A DNA stretch of 64,000 nt from Bacteroidota bacterium (GTDB lineage: Bacteria; Bacteroidota; Bacteroidia; Chitinophagales; Chitinophagaceae), in contig SYEV01000049.1 in assembly GCA_005800655.1 (NCBI GenBank), positions 18,176-82,175 on the forward strand. Direction: 5' to 3'. The notes under the pieces are model-generated. The model did not search any database. It saw nothing but the letters and a program-made list of their open reading frames with translations, and was not told where the DNA came from. The number at the start of each line of letters is the position of its first letter. The stretch's first letter is position 1. Below are positions 8,814 to 17,840 of the stretch, in pieces. The translations under genes and the position numbers were made by a program.

Positions 8814-9899
8814 TTATGCATTAAACGCATCCGCTACCCCTTTATGTAATATTTTTCCTGCTTTAATATTTAATCCTTTTGCAAGTGCTGCATTTTCAAC
8901 ACATGCTTTTTCCCATCCTTTATTTGCAATCGCAATTGCATAAGGAAGTGTAGCTTGTGTTAACGCGCGTGTTGATGTTTGCGGTACTGCCCCTGGCATA
9001 TTTGCAACGCAATAGTGTAAAATATTTTGTTCCATGTACACTGGGTTTTCATGTGTGGTTGGTTTACATGTTTCTATACATCCTCCTTGATCTACTGCAA
9101 CATCTACCACCACGGTACCTGCTTCCATTAATGCCAAGTCCACTTTTTTAATTAAGTGAGGCGCTTTTGCACCGTGTAATAAAACAGCACCAACCACTAA
9201 GTCAACCGTTGGTAATTTTTCTTGTATCGCCATTAAAGTAGAATATTGTGTAACCACGTTCGCTGGCATTACATCCGATAAATATCTTAATCTTGTTAAG
9301 TTGGTATCCATAATAGTTACATTCGCGCCTAAGCCCGCCGCCATCTTAGCAGCTTGCGTTCCCACAATACCACCACCTATAATTAATACTTCCGCTGGTT
9401 TTACGCCAGGTACACCCCCTAATAATTTTCCTTTTCCGCCGAATGGTTTTCCTAAATAATACGCACCTACATTTATGGCCATTCTTCCTGCAACTTCGGA
9501 CATAGGTACTAATAATGGTAAGGAACCATCTGGTAACTCCACCGTTTCATAAGCAATACAAACTGCCGATGATTTCATCATTGCATCGGTTAATTCTTTG
9601 GATGCCGCAAAATGGAAATAAGTAAATAATATTTGTCCAGCTTTTATTAATGGAAATTCGACTGCTAATGGTTCTTTTACTTTTATGATCATTTCAGCAA
9701 TAGCAAATACTTCAGCAGCAGTTGCTAAAATAGAAGCGCCTGCTTTAATATAGGCCTCATCTGAAAATCCCGAACCAGCACCTGCTTTCGTTTCAACATA
9801 AACAGTATGGCCTTGTCTTACAAGTGCATCTGCACCTTCAGGGGTTAAACCTACTCTGTACTCCTGAATTTTAATTTCTTTTGGGCATCCGATAATCAT
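8814..9899 (-). CDS. ald: Alanine dehydrogenase
   Basis: A 361-residue NAD-dependent enzyme converting L-alanine to pyruvate and ammonia, and back. The N-terminus MIIGCPKEIK is the family signature. Catalytic Lys75 (KVKEP) and His96 (FTYFH) sit at the positions known from the mycobacterial enzyme. The NAD-binding GGGIVGTQAAK loop begins near residue 174, and VDVAVDQGGCIETC holds the conserved Asp. The gene is divergent from an Lrp/AsnC regulator, an arrangement also seen for ald in other bacteria, which suggests control by alanine through that regulator. Confidence 0.95.
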   Translation of the reverse strand: MIIGCPKEIKIQEYRVGLTPEGADALVRQGHTVYVETKAGAGSGFSDEAYIKAGASILATAAEVFAIAEMIIKVKEPLAVEFPLIKAGQILFTYFHFAASKELTDAMMKSSAVCIAYETVELPDGSLPLLVPMSEVAGRMAINVGAYYLGKPFGGKGKLLGGVPGVKPAEVLIIGGGIVGTQAAKMAAGLGANVTIMDTNLTRLRYLSDVMPANVVTQYSTLMAIQEKLPTVDLVVGAVLLHGAKAPHLIKKVDLALMEAGTVVVDVAVDQGGCIETCKPTTHENPVYMEQNILHYCVANMPGAVPQTSTRALTQATLPYAIAIANKGWEKACVENAALAKGLNIKAGKILHKGVADAFNA

Positions 9900-9975
9900 A
9901 ATATTTGATTTAATTACTGGATAAATATCATCAAAAAGGAAATATTATGTCTAAAATTCAAATATTCAGTAAAAT

Positions 9976-9994
9976 ATACTATAAAATTTAGTAT
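9976..9994. promoter_or_regulatory. Candidate Lrp operator between ald and lrp
   Basis: ATACTA and TAGTAT form a perfect 6-bp inverted repeat with a 7-base AT spacer. It lies midway in the 173-base divergent intergenic region. Lrp/AsnC dimers bind AT-rich imperfect palindromes of about this size. Position and symmetry are seen; binding is inferred. Confidence 0.4.
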
Positions 9995-10072
9995 TTTAAG
10001 AAATTGTCGGTAATTTTGACTGCGGTTTTGCCCTAGGGCAGAATTTATTCCTTCACCTTGAATGCAACCCCT

Positions 10073-10531
10073 ATGAGTTTAGATGCTATTGATATTGCCA
10101 TTTTGAAAATTTTGCAAAAAAATGCTTTGGCAAAAATTAAAGAGATCAGCGCACAAGTGAACCTTTCCATGAGCCCAACACATGATCGCATTAAACGTTT
10201 GGAATTAGAAGGATATATTCAAGGGTATGTAGGCATATTAGATAGAAAAAAAATTGACCTTGGTTTAATCGTCCATTGTCATGTGACTTTAGACAAACAA
10301 ACCACCAATAATTTTTCCGAATTTGAACAAATCATTGCACAGTATCCCGAAGTTATTTCCTGTAGTTTGGTATCAGGGAATTTCGATTATTTTTTAAAAT
10401 TAGTGACCAAGGATGTGGAGTCTTATAATAAATTTTATCAAGAAAAATTAGCTGTGCTTCCCATGGTGGCACATATCAATAGTTTGTTTGTGATGGATGA
10501 AATAAAAACCACCACCGAACTACCCTTATAA
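10073..10531 (+). CDS. Lrp/AsnC-family transcriptional regulator
   Basis: A 152-residue regulator with an N-terminal winged helix-turn-helix (about 3-60; ISAQVNLSMSPTHDRIKRLE) and a C-terminal RAM ligand-binding domain (about 65-140; VHCHVTLDKQ, VISCSLVSGNFDYFLKL). I use the ATG at 10073; a TTG at 10058 is an alternative adding five residues. Such proteins sense amino acids as octamers or dimers. The divergent neighbour ald makes alanine catabolism the likely target. Confidence 0.9.
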   Translation: MSLDAIDIAILKILQKNALAKIKEISAQVNLSMSPTHDRIKRLELEGYIQGYVGILDRKKIDLGLIVHCHVTLDKQTTNNFSEFEQIIAQYPEVISCSLVSGNFDYFLKLVTKDVESYNKFYQEKLAVLPMVAHINSLFVMDEIKTTTELPL

Positions 10532-10551
10532 TTATATACTAATTAAATGCA

Positions 10552-11208
10552 ATGCCTGTAAGCATTTCAAACATAAACGCAATGAATACACCAATTAAAA
10601 ATTTAATTTTCGATTTAGGAAATATTTTATATGATATTGATTTTAAAAAAATGAATGATGGCTTTACATCCATCGGAATAAAAGATATCGAGACCCATTT
10701 TACCTTAAATCAATCACATCAATTATTTCTTGATCTTGAAATGGGTTTTGTCAATGAACAAACATTTTTTGATGGGTTTCGTGCATTATCAAATTTGCCT
10801 TTAACCAATGATCAAATTACTATTGCATGGAATTCATTGTTAGTTGGTTTTAGAAAATCTAGCATTCAATGGGTGAAGGATAATAATAAAACCTATCCCA
10901 CTTTTTTATATTCCAATACCAATCAAATTCATTGTGATCATTTCATTCCAGAATTTGAAAGAGAGGTGGCTGATTATCCATTTGAGTCCTTATTTCAAAC
11001 GCCCTATTATTCTCATAAAATGGGGATGCGCAAACCCGATCCATTTTCTTTTACTCATATATTAGAGAAAGAGGGGTTGGTGGCAGGTGAAACCTTATTT
11101 GTAGATGATAATGAACCCAATATTTTAGCTGCTGCCTCGGTAGGGTTGAAAGTGCTTCACCTAAAACCTAGTATGATGCTAGAAAATGAAATTCAAGCTT
11201 ACTTGTAG
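10552..11208 (+). CDS. HAD-superfamily phosphatase, YihX-like
   Basis: A 218-residue HAD subfamily IA hydrolase. Motif I reads FDLGNILYDID with nucleophile Asp21; the usual +2 aspartate is replaced by Gly, as in E. coli YihX, a glucose-1-phosphate phosphatase with FDLGNV. Motif II is LYSNTN, the motif III lysine lies in GMRKPDPFSF, and motif IV is FVDDNEPN. An in-frame ATG at 10582 would give a shorter protein beginning MNTPIKNLIF and may be the true start. It follows the Lrp gene by 20 bases and could be co-transcribed. Substrate unproven. Confidence 0.82.
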   Translation: MPVSISNINAMNTPIKNLIFDLGNILYDIDFKKMNDGFTSIGIKDIETHFTLNQSHQLFLDLEMGFVNEQTFFDGFRALSNLPLTNDQITIAWNSLLVGFRKSSIQWVKDNNKTYPTFLYSNTNQIHCDHFIPEFEREVADYPFESLFQTPYYSHKMGMRKPDPFSFTHILEKEGLVAGETLFVDDNEPNILAAASVGLKVLHLKPSMMLENEIQAYL

Positions 11209-11280
11209 GTAATAATAAGCCTCAAAAGGGTCAAACTATCCAATGAGACCAACATGGCAAGCGCTGTGTAAGTGAGGGGA

Positions 11281-11529
11281 TTATTTCTTCTTAACTTCTT
11301 CAAATTCAATGTATTCTGCTTCTATTGGAGGACTAGCAGGCTTGGGATTGCTGTTAAAAGTACTATTTGAACTTGCATTTGAATTGGCTTGTTGCTTGGC
11401 TGCGGCATCCCTAGCTTGTGCCATCGTTTGCCTCACTGTTCTAACCCCTTTACTAACTGGCACAACCACATTGAAAATTAATTTGTAAAGGAAATAGATC
11501 ATTATCCCGTAAAAAATCAGCTTACTCAT
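11281..11529 (-). CDS. DUF4834-like small membrane protein
   Basis: An 82-residue protein with one N-terminal transmembrane helix (about 3-25), an Ala/Gln/Ser/Asn-rich middle and an acidic end (IEAEYIEFEEVKKK). The layout matches the DUF4834 family of Bacteroidota, function unknown. It is divergent from rimP. A TATTTTTG element on the minus strand (11541-11534) matches TAnnTTTG and ends only five bases before the ATG, so the transcript may be nearly leaderless. Confidence 0.62.
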   Translation of the reverse strand: MSKLIFYGIMIYFLYKLIFNVVVPVSKGVRTVRQTMAQARDAAAKQQANSNASSNSTFNSNPKPASPPIEAEYIEFEEVKKK

Positions 11530-11559
11530 ACTGCAAAAATAAGGGGTCTCTTAATATTA

Positions 11560-11591
11560 TTGGGATATTTCATCCCGTTTTATTACCTTTG
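11560..11591 (+). promoter_or_regulatory. Predicted promoter of rimP-nusA-infB
   Basis: TACCTTTG at 11584-11591 matches the Bacteroidota -7 box TAnnTTTG exactly. A TTG at 11560-11562 lies 21 bases upstream as the -33 box. Between them GGGAT and ATCCC (11562-11566, 11572-11576) form a small inverted repeat that might be an operator. The expected start of transcription is near 11595. Confidence 0.55.
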
Positions 11592-11610
11592 GTGTAGTGT
11601 AAAAGCTATC

Positions 11611-11643
11611 GAAGGGAACGAAATCGTTCCCTTCTTCTTTTTT
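11611..11643 (+). promoter_or_regulatory. Terminator-like hairpin in the rimP leader (candidate attenuator)
   Basis: A 10-bp GC-containing stem (11611-11620 with 11625-11634) with an AAAT loop is followed by TTCTTTTTT. This is the form of an intrinsic terminator, yet it lies downstream of the predicted rimP promoter and ends just before the rimP ATG at 11648. The upstream gene is divergent, so it cannot be that gene's terminator. Confidence 0.55.
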
Positions 11644-11647
11644 AATT

Positions 11648-12118
11648 ATGGAACCAAGTGTATTAATCGATAAGGTAAAAGCAGTCATTGACCCTTTGTT
11701 AGCAGAGGATCAAAGCTATTTTTGTGTTCAAATTAAAGTAAAGCCGACCAATAATATTAAAGTGTTTTTGGACGGAGATAATGGTTTACCGATTGAAAGA
11801 TGTACTTTTTTTAATCGAAAATTGTACAAAGCTATAGAGGAAGAAGCTTGGTTCCCGGAAGGTGATTTTTCATTAGAAGTTTCATCACCTGGGGTAGATG
11901 AACCATTATTATTACAACGACAATATCAAAAAAATAAAGGTCGTAAGGTATTGGTTACTACAAATGATGGCGTTGAAAAGGAAGGGCAGTTATTAGAAGT
12001 TGGGGAACAGGAAATTACTTTGGAGTGGACGGAGGGTAAAGGAAAAAAAGCATTGCAACAGCAAATGCAAATACCATATGAAAATATTAAATCAACAATA
12101 GTTCAAGTTCAATTTTAA
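11648..12118 (+). CDS. rimP: Ribosome maturation factor RimP
   Basis: A 156-residue cytoplasmic protein needed for maturation of the 30S subunit. The N-terminal alpha/beta domain ends in the signature LEVSSPGVDEPL (about 79-90), followed by an Sm-like beta domain. Length is normal. It opens the conserved rimP-nusA-infB operon; the nusA ATG follows 38 bases after its stop. Confidence 0.93.
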   Translation: MEPSVLIDKVKAVIDPLLAEDQSYFCVQIKVKPTNNIKVFLDGDNGLPIERCTFFNRKLYKAIEEEAWFPEGDFSLEVSSPGVDEPLLLQRQYQKNKGRKVLVTTNDGVEKEGQLLEVGEQEITLEWTEGKGKKALQQQMQIPYENIKSTIVQVQF

Positions 12119-12156
12119 CAAATCATCAAGCTGCATGCTTGAAAAAAAATTATGTT

Positions 12157-13407
12157 ATGGCAAGTATAAATTTGATCGAAGCTTTTCAGGAGTTTAAAGA
12201 TGCTGAAAATATAGATCGCCCAACGATGATGAAAGTGGTTGAAGATGTTTTTAAAACTTTGATCAGAAAAAAGTACGGTAGTGACGAAAATTTTGATGTA
12301 ATCGTGAATGCCGAAAAAGGAGATTTGGAAATTATTCGTCGTCGTCAAATTAGACCCGATGATGATGTGGACAATCCTTTAGAGGAAGTACCGTATTCCT
12401 ACGCAATCAAGATAGAGCCTGACTTTGAGATAGGTGAGGACTTATATGAGGAAGTGGATATTCTAGATTTTGGTCGTAGAGCAATTTTGGCTGCGAAACA
12501 AACTTTAGCTTCTCGTATTAATGATTTGAAGAAGAATGTATTAGTAAAAAAATATTCAGATCGTATTGGTGAAATTATCAATGCAGAGATTTATCAGGTT
12601 TGGAAAAAAGAAGTTTTGTTACTAGATGAAGAAGGTAATGAATTGATTCTACCAAAAACAGAACAAATTCCACAGGACTTTTTTAAGAAAGGTGAAAACA
12701 TTCGTGCCGTAGTTGCAAGAGTGGATATGAAAAATAATTCACCTGTTATTATTTTATCAAGAACAAGTCCATTGTTCCTTGCTAAATTATTAGAAATTGA
12801 AGTACCAGAAATTTTTGATGGTTTAATTACCATTAAAAAAATTGTGCGTGAACCAGGGGAGCGTGCAAAAGTTGCCGTTGAATCATTTGATGATAGAATT
12901 GATCCAGTAGGTGCTTGTGTGGGTATGAAAGGAAGTCGTATTCATGGTATCGTTAGAGAGTTGAAAAATGAAAATATTGATGTCATTAATTTTACAACCA
13001 ATACACAATTATTAATTCAACGTTCTTTAACGCCTGCCAAAATCAGCTATATGAATATAGACAACGACACCAAACGTGTCGAAGTTTATTTACCTGCAGA
13101 TCAGGTTTCATTAGCCATTGGTCGTCGTGGGGTAAATATCAAATTGGCCGCTGAATTAACGGGCTATGAATTAGATGTTTATCGTGAGGACGAGGAGATT
13201 GTAGATGAGTTTGATATTGATTTAGATGAATTTAGCGATGAAATCGAAACCTGGATTATTGATGAATTTAAGCGTGTGGGTTGTGATACAGCGCGTAGCG
13301 TTATTAAATTAAGTGCAGATGAGCTAGAAAGAAGAACAGATTTGGAAAAAGAGACCATTGCGGATGTTCGTCGAATTTTACAAGAAGAGTTTGATAAAGG
13401 TGAATAA
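12157..13407 (+). CDS. nusA: Transcription termination/antitermination factor NusA
   Basis: A 416-residue RNA-polymerase-associated factor controlling pausing, termination and antitermination. Domains: N-terminal polymerase-binding domain (1-125), S1 (about 128-195), KH1 with GMKGSRIHGI (near 255) and KH2 with IGRRGVNIKLA (near 320), then a short helical acidic tail. It lacks the second pair of C-terminal acidic repeats of E. coli NusA. I chose the ATG at 12157 (MASINLIEAF), the usual start in this phylum; an in-frame TTG at 12139 would add six residues. Confidence 0.95.
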   Translation: MASINLIEAFQEFKDAENIDRPTMMKVVEDVFKTLIRKKYGSDENFDVIVNAEKGDLEIIRRRQIRPDDDVDNPLEEVPYSYAIKIEPDFEIGEDLYEEVDILDFGRRAILAAKQTLASRINDLKKNVLVKKYSDRIGEIINAEIYQVWKKEVLLLDEEGNELILPKTEQIPQDFFKKGENIRAVVARVDMKNNSPVIILSRTSPLFLAKLLEIEVPEIFDGLITIKKIVREPGERAKVAVESFDDRIDPVGACVGMKGSRIHGIVRELKNENIDVINFTTNTQLLIQRSLTPAKISYMNIDNDTKRVEVYLPADQVSLAIGRRGVNIKLAAELTGYELDVYREDEEIVDEFDIDLDEFSDEIETWIIDEFKRVGCDTARSVIKLSADELERRTDLEKETIADVRRILQEEFDKGE

Positions 13408-13423
13408 CCTTGATTTTTGAAAG

Positions 13424-13431
13424 TATATTTG
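13424..13431 (+). promoter_or_regulatory. Possible internal -7 box upstream of infB
   Basis: TATATTTG matches TAnnTTTG 45 bases before the infB ATG. No well-spaced -33 TTTG is visible, so an internal promoter is only possible. Confidence 0.3.
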
Positions 13432-13476
13432 TATTAGGTTACTCGTTCCTAAAAAAAAGGGGCAAAAAACAACAGA

Positions 13477-16368
13477 ATGTCAGAATTGAAATTACCAAGA
13501 TTGTTAGCTGCGGCTAAGGAATTCAACATCGGTCAAGATACCTTGATTGAATTCCTTTCAAAAAAAGGTTTCCCTAAGGATGACCTTAAGCCAGCGGCTA
13601 AATTAACTGAGGAGCAGTATTATGCTTTGCAAGCTGAATTCCAGGGCGACAAGGTTGCTAGGGATAAAGCAGATCATGTCGAATTGCCTAAAAATGCAAT
13701 TACAGATAAAGCAAAAAAACCAGAAGAAGTAGTTGCTAAAAAAGCACTGGTAGCAGAAGTCCCTCCCGCCCCAAAAGCCAAAGAAGCCGTTGCTGAACAA
13801 GCAGAAAAACCTAAAGCAGCAAAAGCAAAGAAGGAAGAAACTGAAGCTGTTCCTGAAGAAGCGACTACTACAAATATAAAAGCGCAAGAAGTTGAAGCAC
13901 CTAAGGTGATCAATAAAATAGATTTATCTCAAATAGATTCATCTACAAGACCAAAAAAATCTGCAAAAAAAGCGGAGGAACCAAAAGCCCCAGATGAGAA
14001 GGCAGTAGCCCCAAAACAAGAGCCTGCTAAAAAAGTAGCAGCTCCTAAAAAAGATTCACCAGTGGATCATTCCATTGCACCTGAAAACGTGCATGGGAAA
14101 ATTGAAAATATTAGAGCTGATAAATTAGAAGGTCCAAAAGTGATGGGTAAAATTGATTTATCTGTTAATAGTGATACCAGACCTAAGCCAATGAATCAGG
14201 AGGAAAAGCGTGTTCGTAAACGTATTCCTACACCAACGGGTCGTCCGCAACAAGGTGGTGGACAACAAGGCGGTGGACAACAAGCCGGCACTCGTCCAGG
14301 CGGCGGCTATCAAGGACAAGGTGGAAACCGTCCAGGCGGTGGTGGCTACCAAGGACAAGGCGGCGCAAGACCAGGTGGCGGCGCAAGACTAGGTGGTGGT
14401 GCTCGTCCTGGTGGTAATCGTAATGCACCTCAAACTGCAGAGCAAAAAGAAATCGGTCAAAAAGCAATTCAAGATAAGATTAAGGAAACGCAAGCTAAAT
14501 TATCAGGCCAAGGGGGTCGCGGTAAAAGTTTGAAATCTAAATATCGTCGTGCGAAAAGAGAAGAAGCTGCAGAAAATGAACAAAATGAAATAAGTGATAA
14601 TAAATTACAAGTAACAGAATTTGTTACCGTAAGTGAATTATCAAGTTTGATGGATGTAAGCTTTGCAGATATCATTAGCAAGTGTATGAACTTGGGTATC
14701 ATGGTTTCCATTAACCAACGTTTAGATGCGGAGGTAATTGAATTAGTCGCAAGTGAATTTGGATTTGAAGTTGAATTTGTTGGATTAGAAGATGTGGAAG
14801 AATTAGATGAGGAAGAGGAAGCAGAAGATTTAGCAAATTTAGTAGAGCGTCCTCCAATTGTCACTATCATGGGACACGTAGATCATGGTAAAACATCTTT
14901 ACTGGATTATATACGCAATGCAAATGTAGTTGCTGGTGAAGCAGGAGGAATTACACAACATATTGGTGCCTATGAAGTAACCTTACCAAATGGTAAAGCA
15001 ATTACTTTCTTGGATACGCCAGGTCACGAAGCCTTTACAGCAATGCGTGCGCGTGGTGCGAAAGTAACTGATATTGCTATTATTGTTGTTGCTGCGGATG
15101 ATGCAGTGATGCCTCAAACCAAGGAAGCCATTAGTCACTCACAAGCGGCTAGCGTTCCAATGATTTTTGCTGTAAATAAAATTGATAAAGATGGCGCGAA
15201 TCCGCAAAAGATTTATGAGCAATTATCTCAAATGAATATTTTAGTGGAAGCTTGGGGTGGTAAATTCCAAAACCAAGAATTATCTGCGAAACAAGGTTTG
15301 AATGTTGATACTTTATTAGAAAAAATTATTTTAGAATCTGATTTATTAGACCTGAAAGCAAATCCAAATAAGGAAGCTACAGGTACAATCATTGAAGCAT
15401 CTTTAGATAAGGGACGTGGTTATGTGGCTACCATATTAGTTCAAAACGGAACCTTGAAACAAGGTGATTTAATTTTATCAGGACAATATTACGGTCGTGT
15501 GAAAGCCATGTTTAATGAACGTAACCAACGTATCGAAACTGCACCGCCATCAACACCAGTAGTAATATTAGGTTTAAATGGTGCGCCTCAAGCAGGTGAA
15601 AAATTTAAAGTATTCGATGACGAGTCTGAAGCAAAAGAATTAGCAACTAAGCGTTCTCAATTATTAAGAGAGCAAGGCTTAAGAACTAGAAAACATATCA
15701 CATTGGATGAAATTGGTCGTCGTTTGGCTTTAGGAAATTTCAAGGAATTGAATATTATCATTAAAGGTGACGTGGATGGATCAGTAGAAGCCTTGAGTGA
15801 TTCCTTACAAAAATTATCTACAACTGAAATTGCCATTCGTGTGGTTTTGAAAGGGGTAGGTCAAATTTCTGAGTCGGATGTTTTATTGTCAGCAGCATCG
15901 GATGCAATTATTATTGGATTTAATGTACGTCCAAGTATGCAAGCCAATAAGTTGGCGGAAGCAGAGGGCGTAGAGATTAAATTATACTCTATTATCTACA
16001 ACGCAATTGATGAAATTAAGAGCGCCATGGAAGGTATGTTAGAGCCAAAAATTCAAGAAAAAATTGTTGCCAACGTTGAAGTACGTGAAGTGTATAAGTT
16101 TGATAAAGCGACCGTGGCAGGATGTTTTGTATTGGACGGAAAACTAAGCAGAAATAGTAAAATAAGAATCATTCGTGATGGTATTGTTGAATATCCTAAA
16201 GGAGAAGGACAAGCTGCTGAATTAGGAAGCTTAAAGCGTTTCAAAGATGATGTAAAAGATGTTGTTTCCAATATGGAATGCGGATTGACCATCAAAAACT
16301 TTATCGACTTAAAAGTAGGCGATATCGTAGAAGCGTTTGAGGAAGAAGAAGTGAAGCGTACTTTATAA
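13477..16368 (+). CDS. infB: Translation initiation factor IF-2
   Basis: A 963-residue GTPase that places initiator tRNA on the 30S subunit. The N-terminal IF2 domain (about 1-55) precedes an Ala/Lys/Pro/Glu-rich linker (60-250), then a Gly/Gln/Arg-rich tract (about 252-318) built of PGGG and YQGQGG units. A second N-terminal subdomain follows (about 375-450). The G domain has GHVDHGKT (466-473), DTPGHEAF (near 514) and NKID (near 567); domains II to IV complete the protein. The length exceeds E. coli IF-2 (890) because of the linker. Third gene of the rimP-nusA-infB operon. Confidence 0.96.
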   Translation: MSELKLPRLLAAAKEFNIGQDTLIEFLSKKGFPKDDLKPAAKLTEEQYYALQAEFQGDKVARDKADHVELPKNAITDKAKKPEEVVAKKALVAEVPPAPKAKEAVAEQAEKPKAAKAKKEETEAVPEEATTTNIKAQEVEAPKVINKIDLSQIDSSTRPKKSAKKAEEPKAPDEKAVAPKQEPAKKVAAPKKDSPVDHSIAPENVHGKIENIRADKLEGPKVMGKIDLSVNSDTRPKPMNQEEKRVRKRIPTPTGRPQQGGGQQGGGQQAGTRPGGGYQGQGGNRPGGGGYQGQGGARPGGGARLGGGARPGGNRNAPQTAEQKEIGQKAIQDKIKETQAKLSGQGGRGKSLKSKYRRAKREEAAENEQNEISDNKLQVTEFVTVSELSSLMDVSFADIISKCMNLGIMVSINQRLDAEVIELVASEFGFEVEFVGLEDVEELDEEEEAEDLANLVERPPIVTIMGHVDHGKTSLLDYIRNANVVAGEAGGITQHIGAYEVTLPNGKAITFLDTPGHEAFTAMRARGAKVTDIAIIVVAADDAVMPQTKEAISHSQAASVPMIFAVNKIDKDGANPQKIYEQLSQMNILVEAWGGKFQNQELSAKQGLNVDTLLEKIILESDLLDLKANPNKEATGTIIEASLDKGRGYVATILVQNGTLKQGDLILSGQYYGRVKAMFNERNQRIETAPPSTPVVILGLNGAPQAGEKFKVFDDESEAKELATKRSQLLREQGLRTRKHITLDEIGRRLALGNFKELNIIIKGDVDGSVEALSDSLQKLSTTEIAIRVVLKGVGQISESDVLLSAASDAIIIGFNVRPSMQANKLAEAEGVEIKLYSIIYNAIDEIKSAMEGMLEPKIQEKIVANVEVREVYKFDKATVAGCFVLDGKLSRNSKIRIIRDGIVEYPKGEGQAAELGSLKRFKDDVKDVVSNMECGLTIKNFIDLKVGDIVEAFEEEEVKRTL

Positions 16369-16436
16369 AATAATTAAGATTTGATTTTTGGGAAAACCGA
16401 CCATGAATCAGATCTTTACACATTAATATTATGTAG

Positions 16437-17828
16437 ATGAAAATAGTCAGTATTGTTTTTTGTTTCTTTTTTTTATCCATGTCGGTTGATGTTAACGCGC
16501 AAGTAAAAAAAGTATTAGCTGATAAAATTATTGGGACTGTCGGCGATAAATTTATTTTAAAATCGGATATCGAGAATACAATGCTCGATATGAAAAGGCA
16601 AGCACAGGGCGAGGAAAATATAATTTTACCCAATGCATGTCAAATAGTTGAGCAGCAATTAATTCGTAAAGCCTTGGTATTACAAGCTGAAAAGGATTCA
16701 CTTATAGTAACAGAAGAGGAAGTAGAAAATGCCATTGATATGCGCATTAGACAATTCTTACAACAATTTGGTTCAAAGGAAGTGTTAGAGGAAGTTGCAG
16801 GCAGAAGCATTATTCAGTTAAAAGAGGACTTTAGAATTCAAATTAAGGAGCAGAAGTTGTCTGAAAACATGCAAGAAAAAATTGTTGAAAAAATTAAAAT
16901 CACCCCATTTGAAGTAAGGGCTTTTTATAATAAAATTCCAGTGGATAGCTTACCCTTATATGAAAGTGAGGTGAGTATTGCAGAAATTATAATGCACCCT
17001 AAAGCAAATCGCGATATTGAAGAATATGTGATCAAGCAGTTATCCGATTACAGACGTCAAATTGAAACTGGAATTAATAAGTTTGACCAATTGGTTAAAT
17101 TGTATTCCGAGGATCCAAGTTCTAAAGAAAACCTAGGGCAATTTAATATCAACAGAAATGAAAAAACTTGGGATCCTGCATTTATGGCTGGTTCATTTCG
17201 TTTAAAAGAAGGTCAAATTTCAGCACCCATTAAATCAAAATTTGGATATCATATTATCCAACTTATTTCACGTTCGGGAGATGATGCTGTTGTTAAACAT
17301 ATTCTCAGAATTCCACCTATTACCAAGGATGAAATTAACATTACCAAAAACTTATTGGATAGTGTGAAAAAGGAAATCCTTGCAAATAAAATGAGTTTTG
17401 GAGAAGCAGTCAACAAATACAGTGACGATGATGGAAGTAAATTTAGCGGTGGTGCAGTCACAGGTGGAGATGGATCTTCCTATGTAAATATTGATCAATT
17501 AGATAAGGATATGGTAGTGATGCTAAAATCATTAAAGCCAGGAGATATCTCAGATCCACAAGTTTACCAAGATGACCGTGGAAGACAAACCGTACGATTG
17601 ATTTATTTTAGAGAAAGAACATTGCCACATAAAGAAAATCTAAGAGAAGATTATAACCGTGTGTCCCAGCGTGCGTTAGAGCAGAAAAAAGTCAAACAAA
17701 TGGAAAGCTGGTTTAAAGAGCACATACCGAATTATTACATTTATGTAGATGCAGAATACCACGGATGTCCTGAATTAACTGATTGGGCAAAAGTGGCGGA
17801 CGCAATTATAACAGAAAAAGTGTATTAA
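16437..17828 (+). CDS. SurA-like periplasmic peptidyl-prolyl isomerase
   Basis: A 463-residue exported chaperone-isomerase. A signal peptide (1-21, ending DVNAQ) precedes a SurA-type N-terminal helical domain (about 28-160) and two parvulin domains: the first around LYSEDPSSKENLGQFNI to FGYHIIQLI (about 175-275), the second around YSDDDGSKFSGGAVTG (about 285-395). In E. coli, SurA carries outer-membrane porins across the periplasm. This one may do the same for the TonB-dependent barrels of this cell. It follows infB by 68 bases; the short ATG-TAG at 16431 directly before the start is not a usable start. Confidence 0.88.
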   Translation: MKIVSIVFCFFFLSMSVDVNAQVKKVLADKIIGTVGDKFILKSDIENTMLDMKRQAQGEENIILPNACQIVEQQLIRKALVLQAEKDSLIVTEEEVENAIDMRIRQFLQQFGSKEVLEEVAGRSIIQLKEDFRIQIKEQKLSENMQEKIVEKIKITPFEVRAFYNKIPVDSLPLYESEVSIAEIIMHPKANRDIEEYVIKQLSDYRRQIETGINKFDQLVKLYSEDPSSKENLGQFNINRNEKTWDPAFMAGSFRLKEGQISAPIKSKFGYHIIQLISRSGDDAVVKHILRIPPITKDEINITKNLLDSVKKEILANKMSFGEAVNKYSDDDGSKFSGGAVTGGDGSSYVNIDQLDKDMVVMLKSLKPGDISDPQVYQDDRGRQTVRLIYFRERTLPHKENLREDYNRVSQRALEQKKVKQMESWFKEHIPNYYIYVDAEYHGCPELTDWAKVADAIITEKVY

Positions 17829-17840
17829 TATTTATACATC

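Noticed and set aside
14210..14467. Overlapping ORFs on both strands in the Gly-rich part of infB
   Set aside because: They are shadows caused by the repetitive GGT/CAA codons; the infB frame has clear family motifs throughout.
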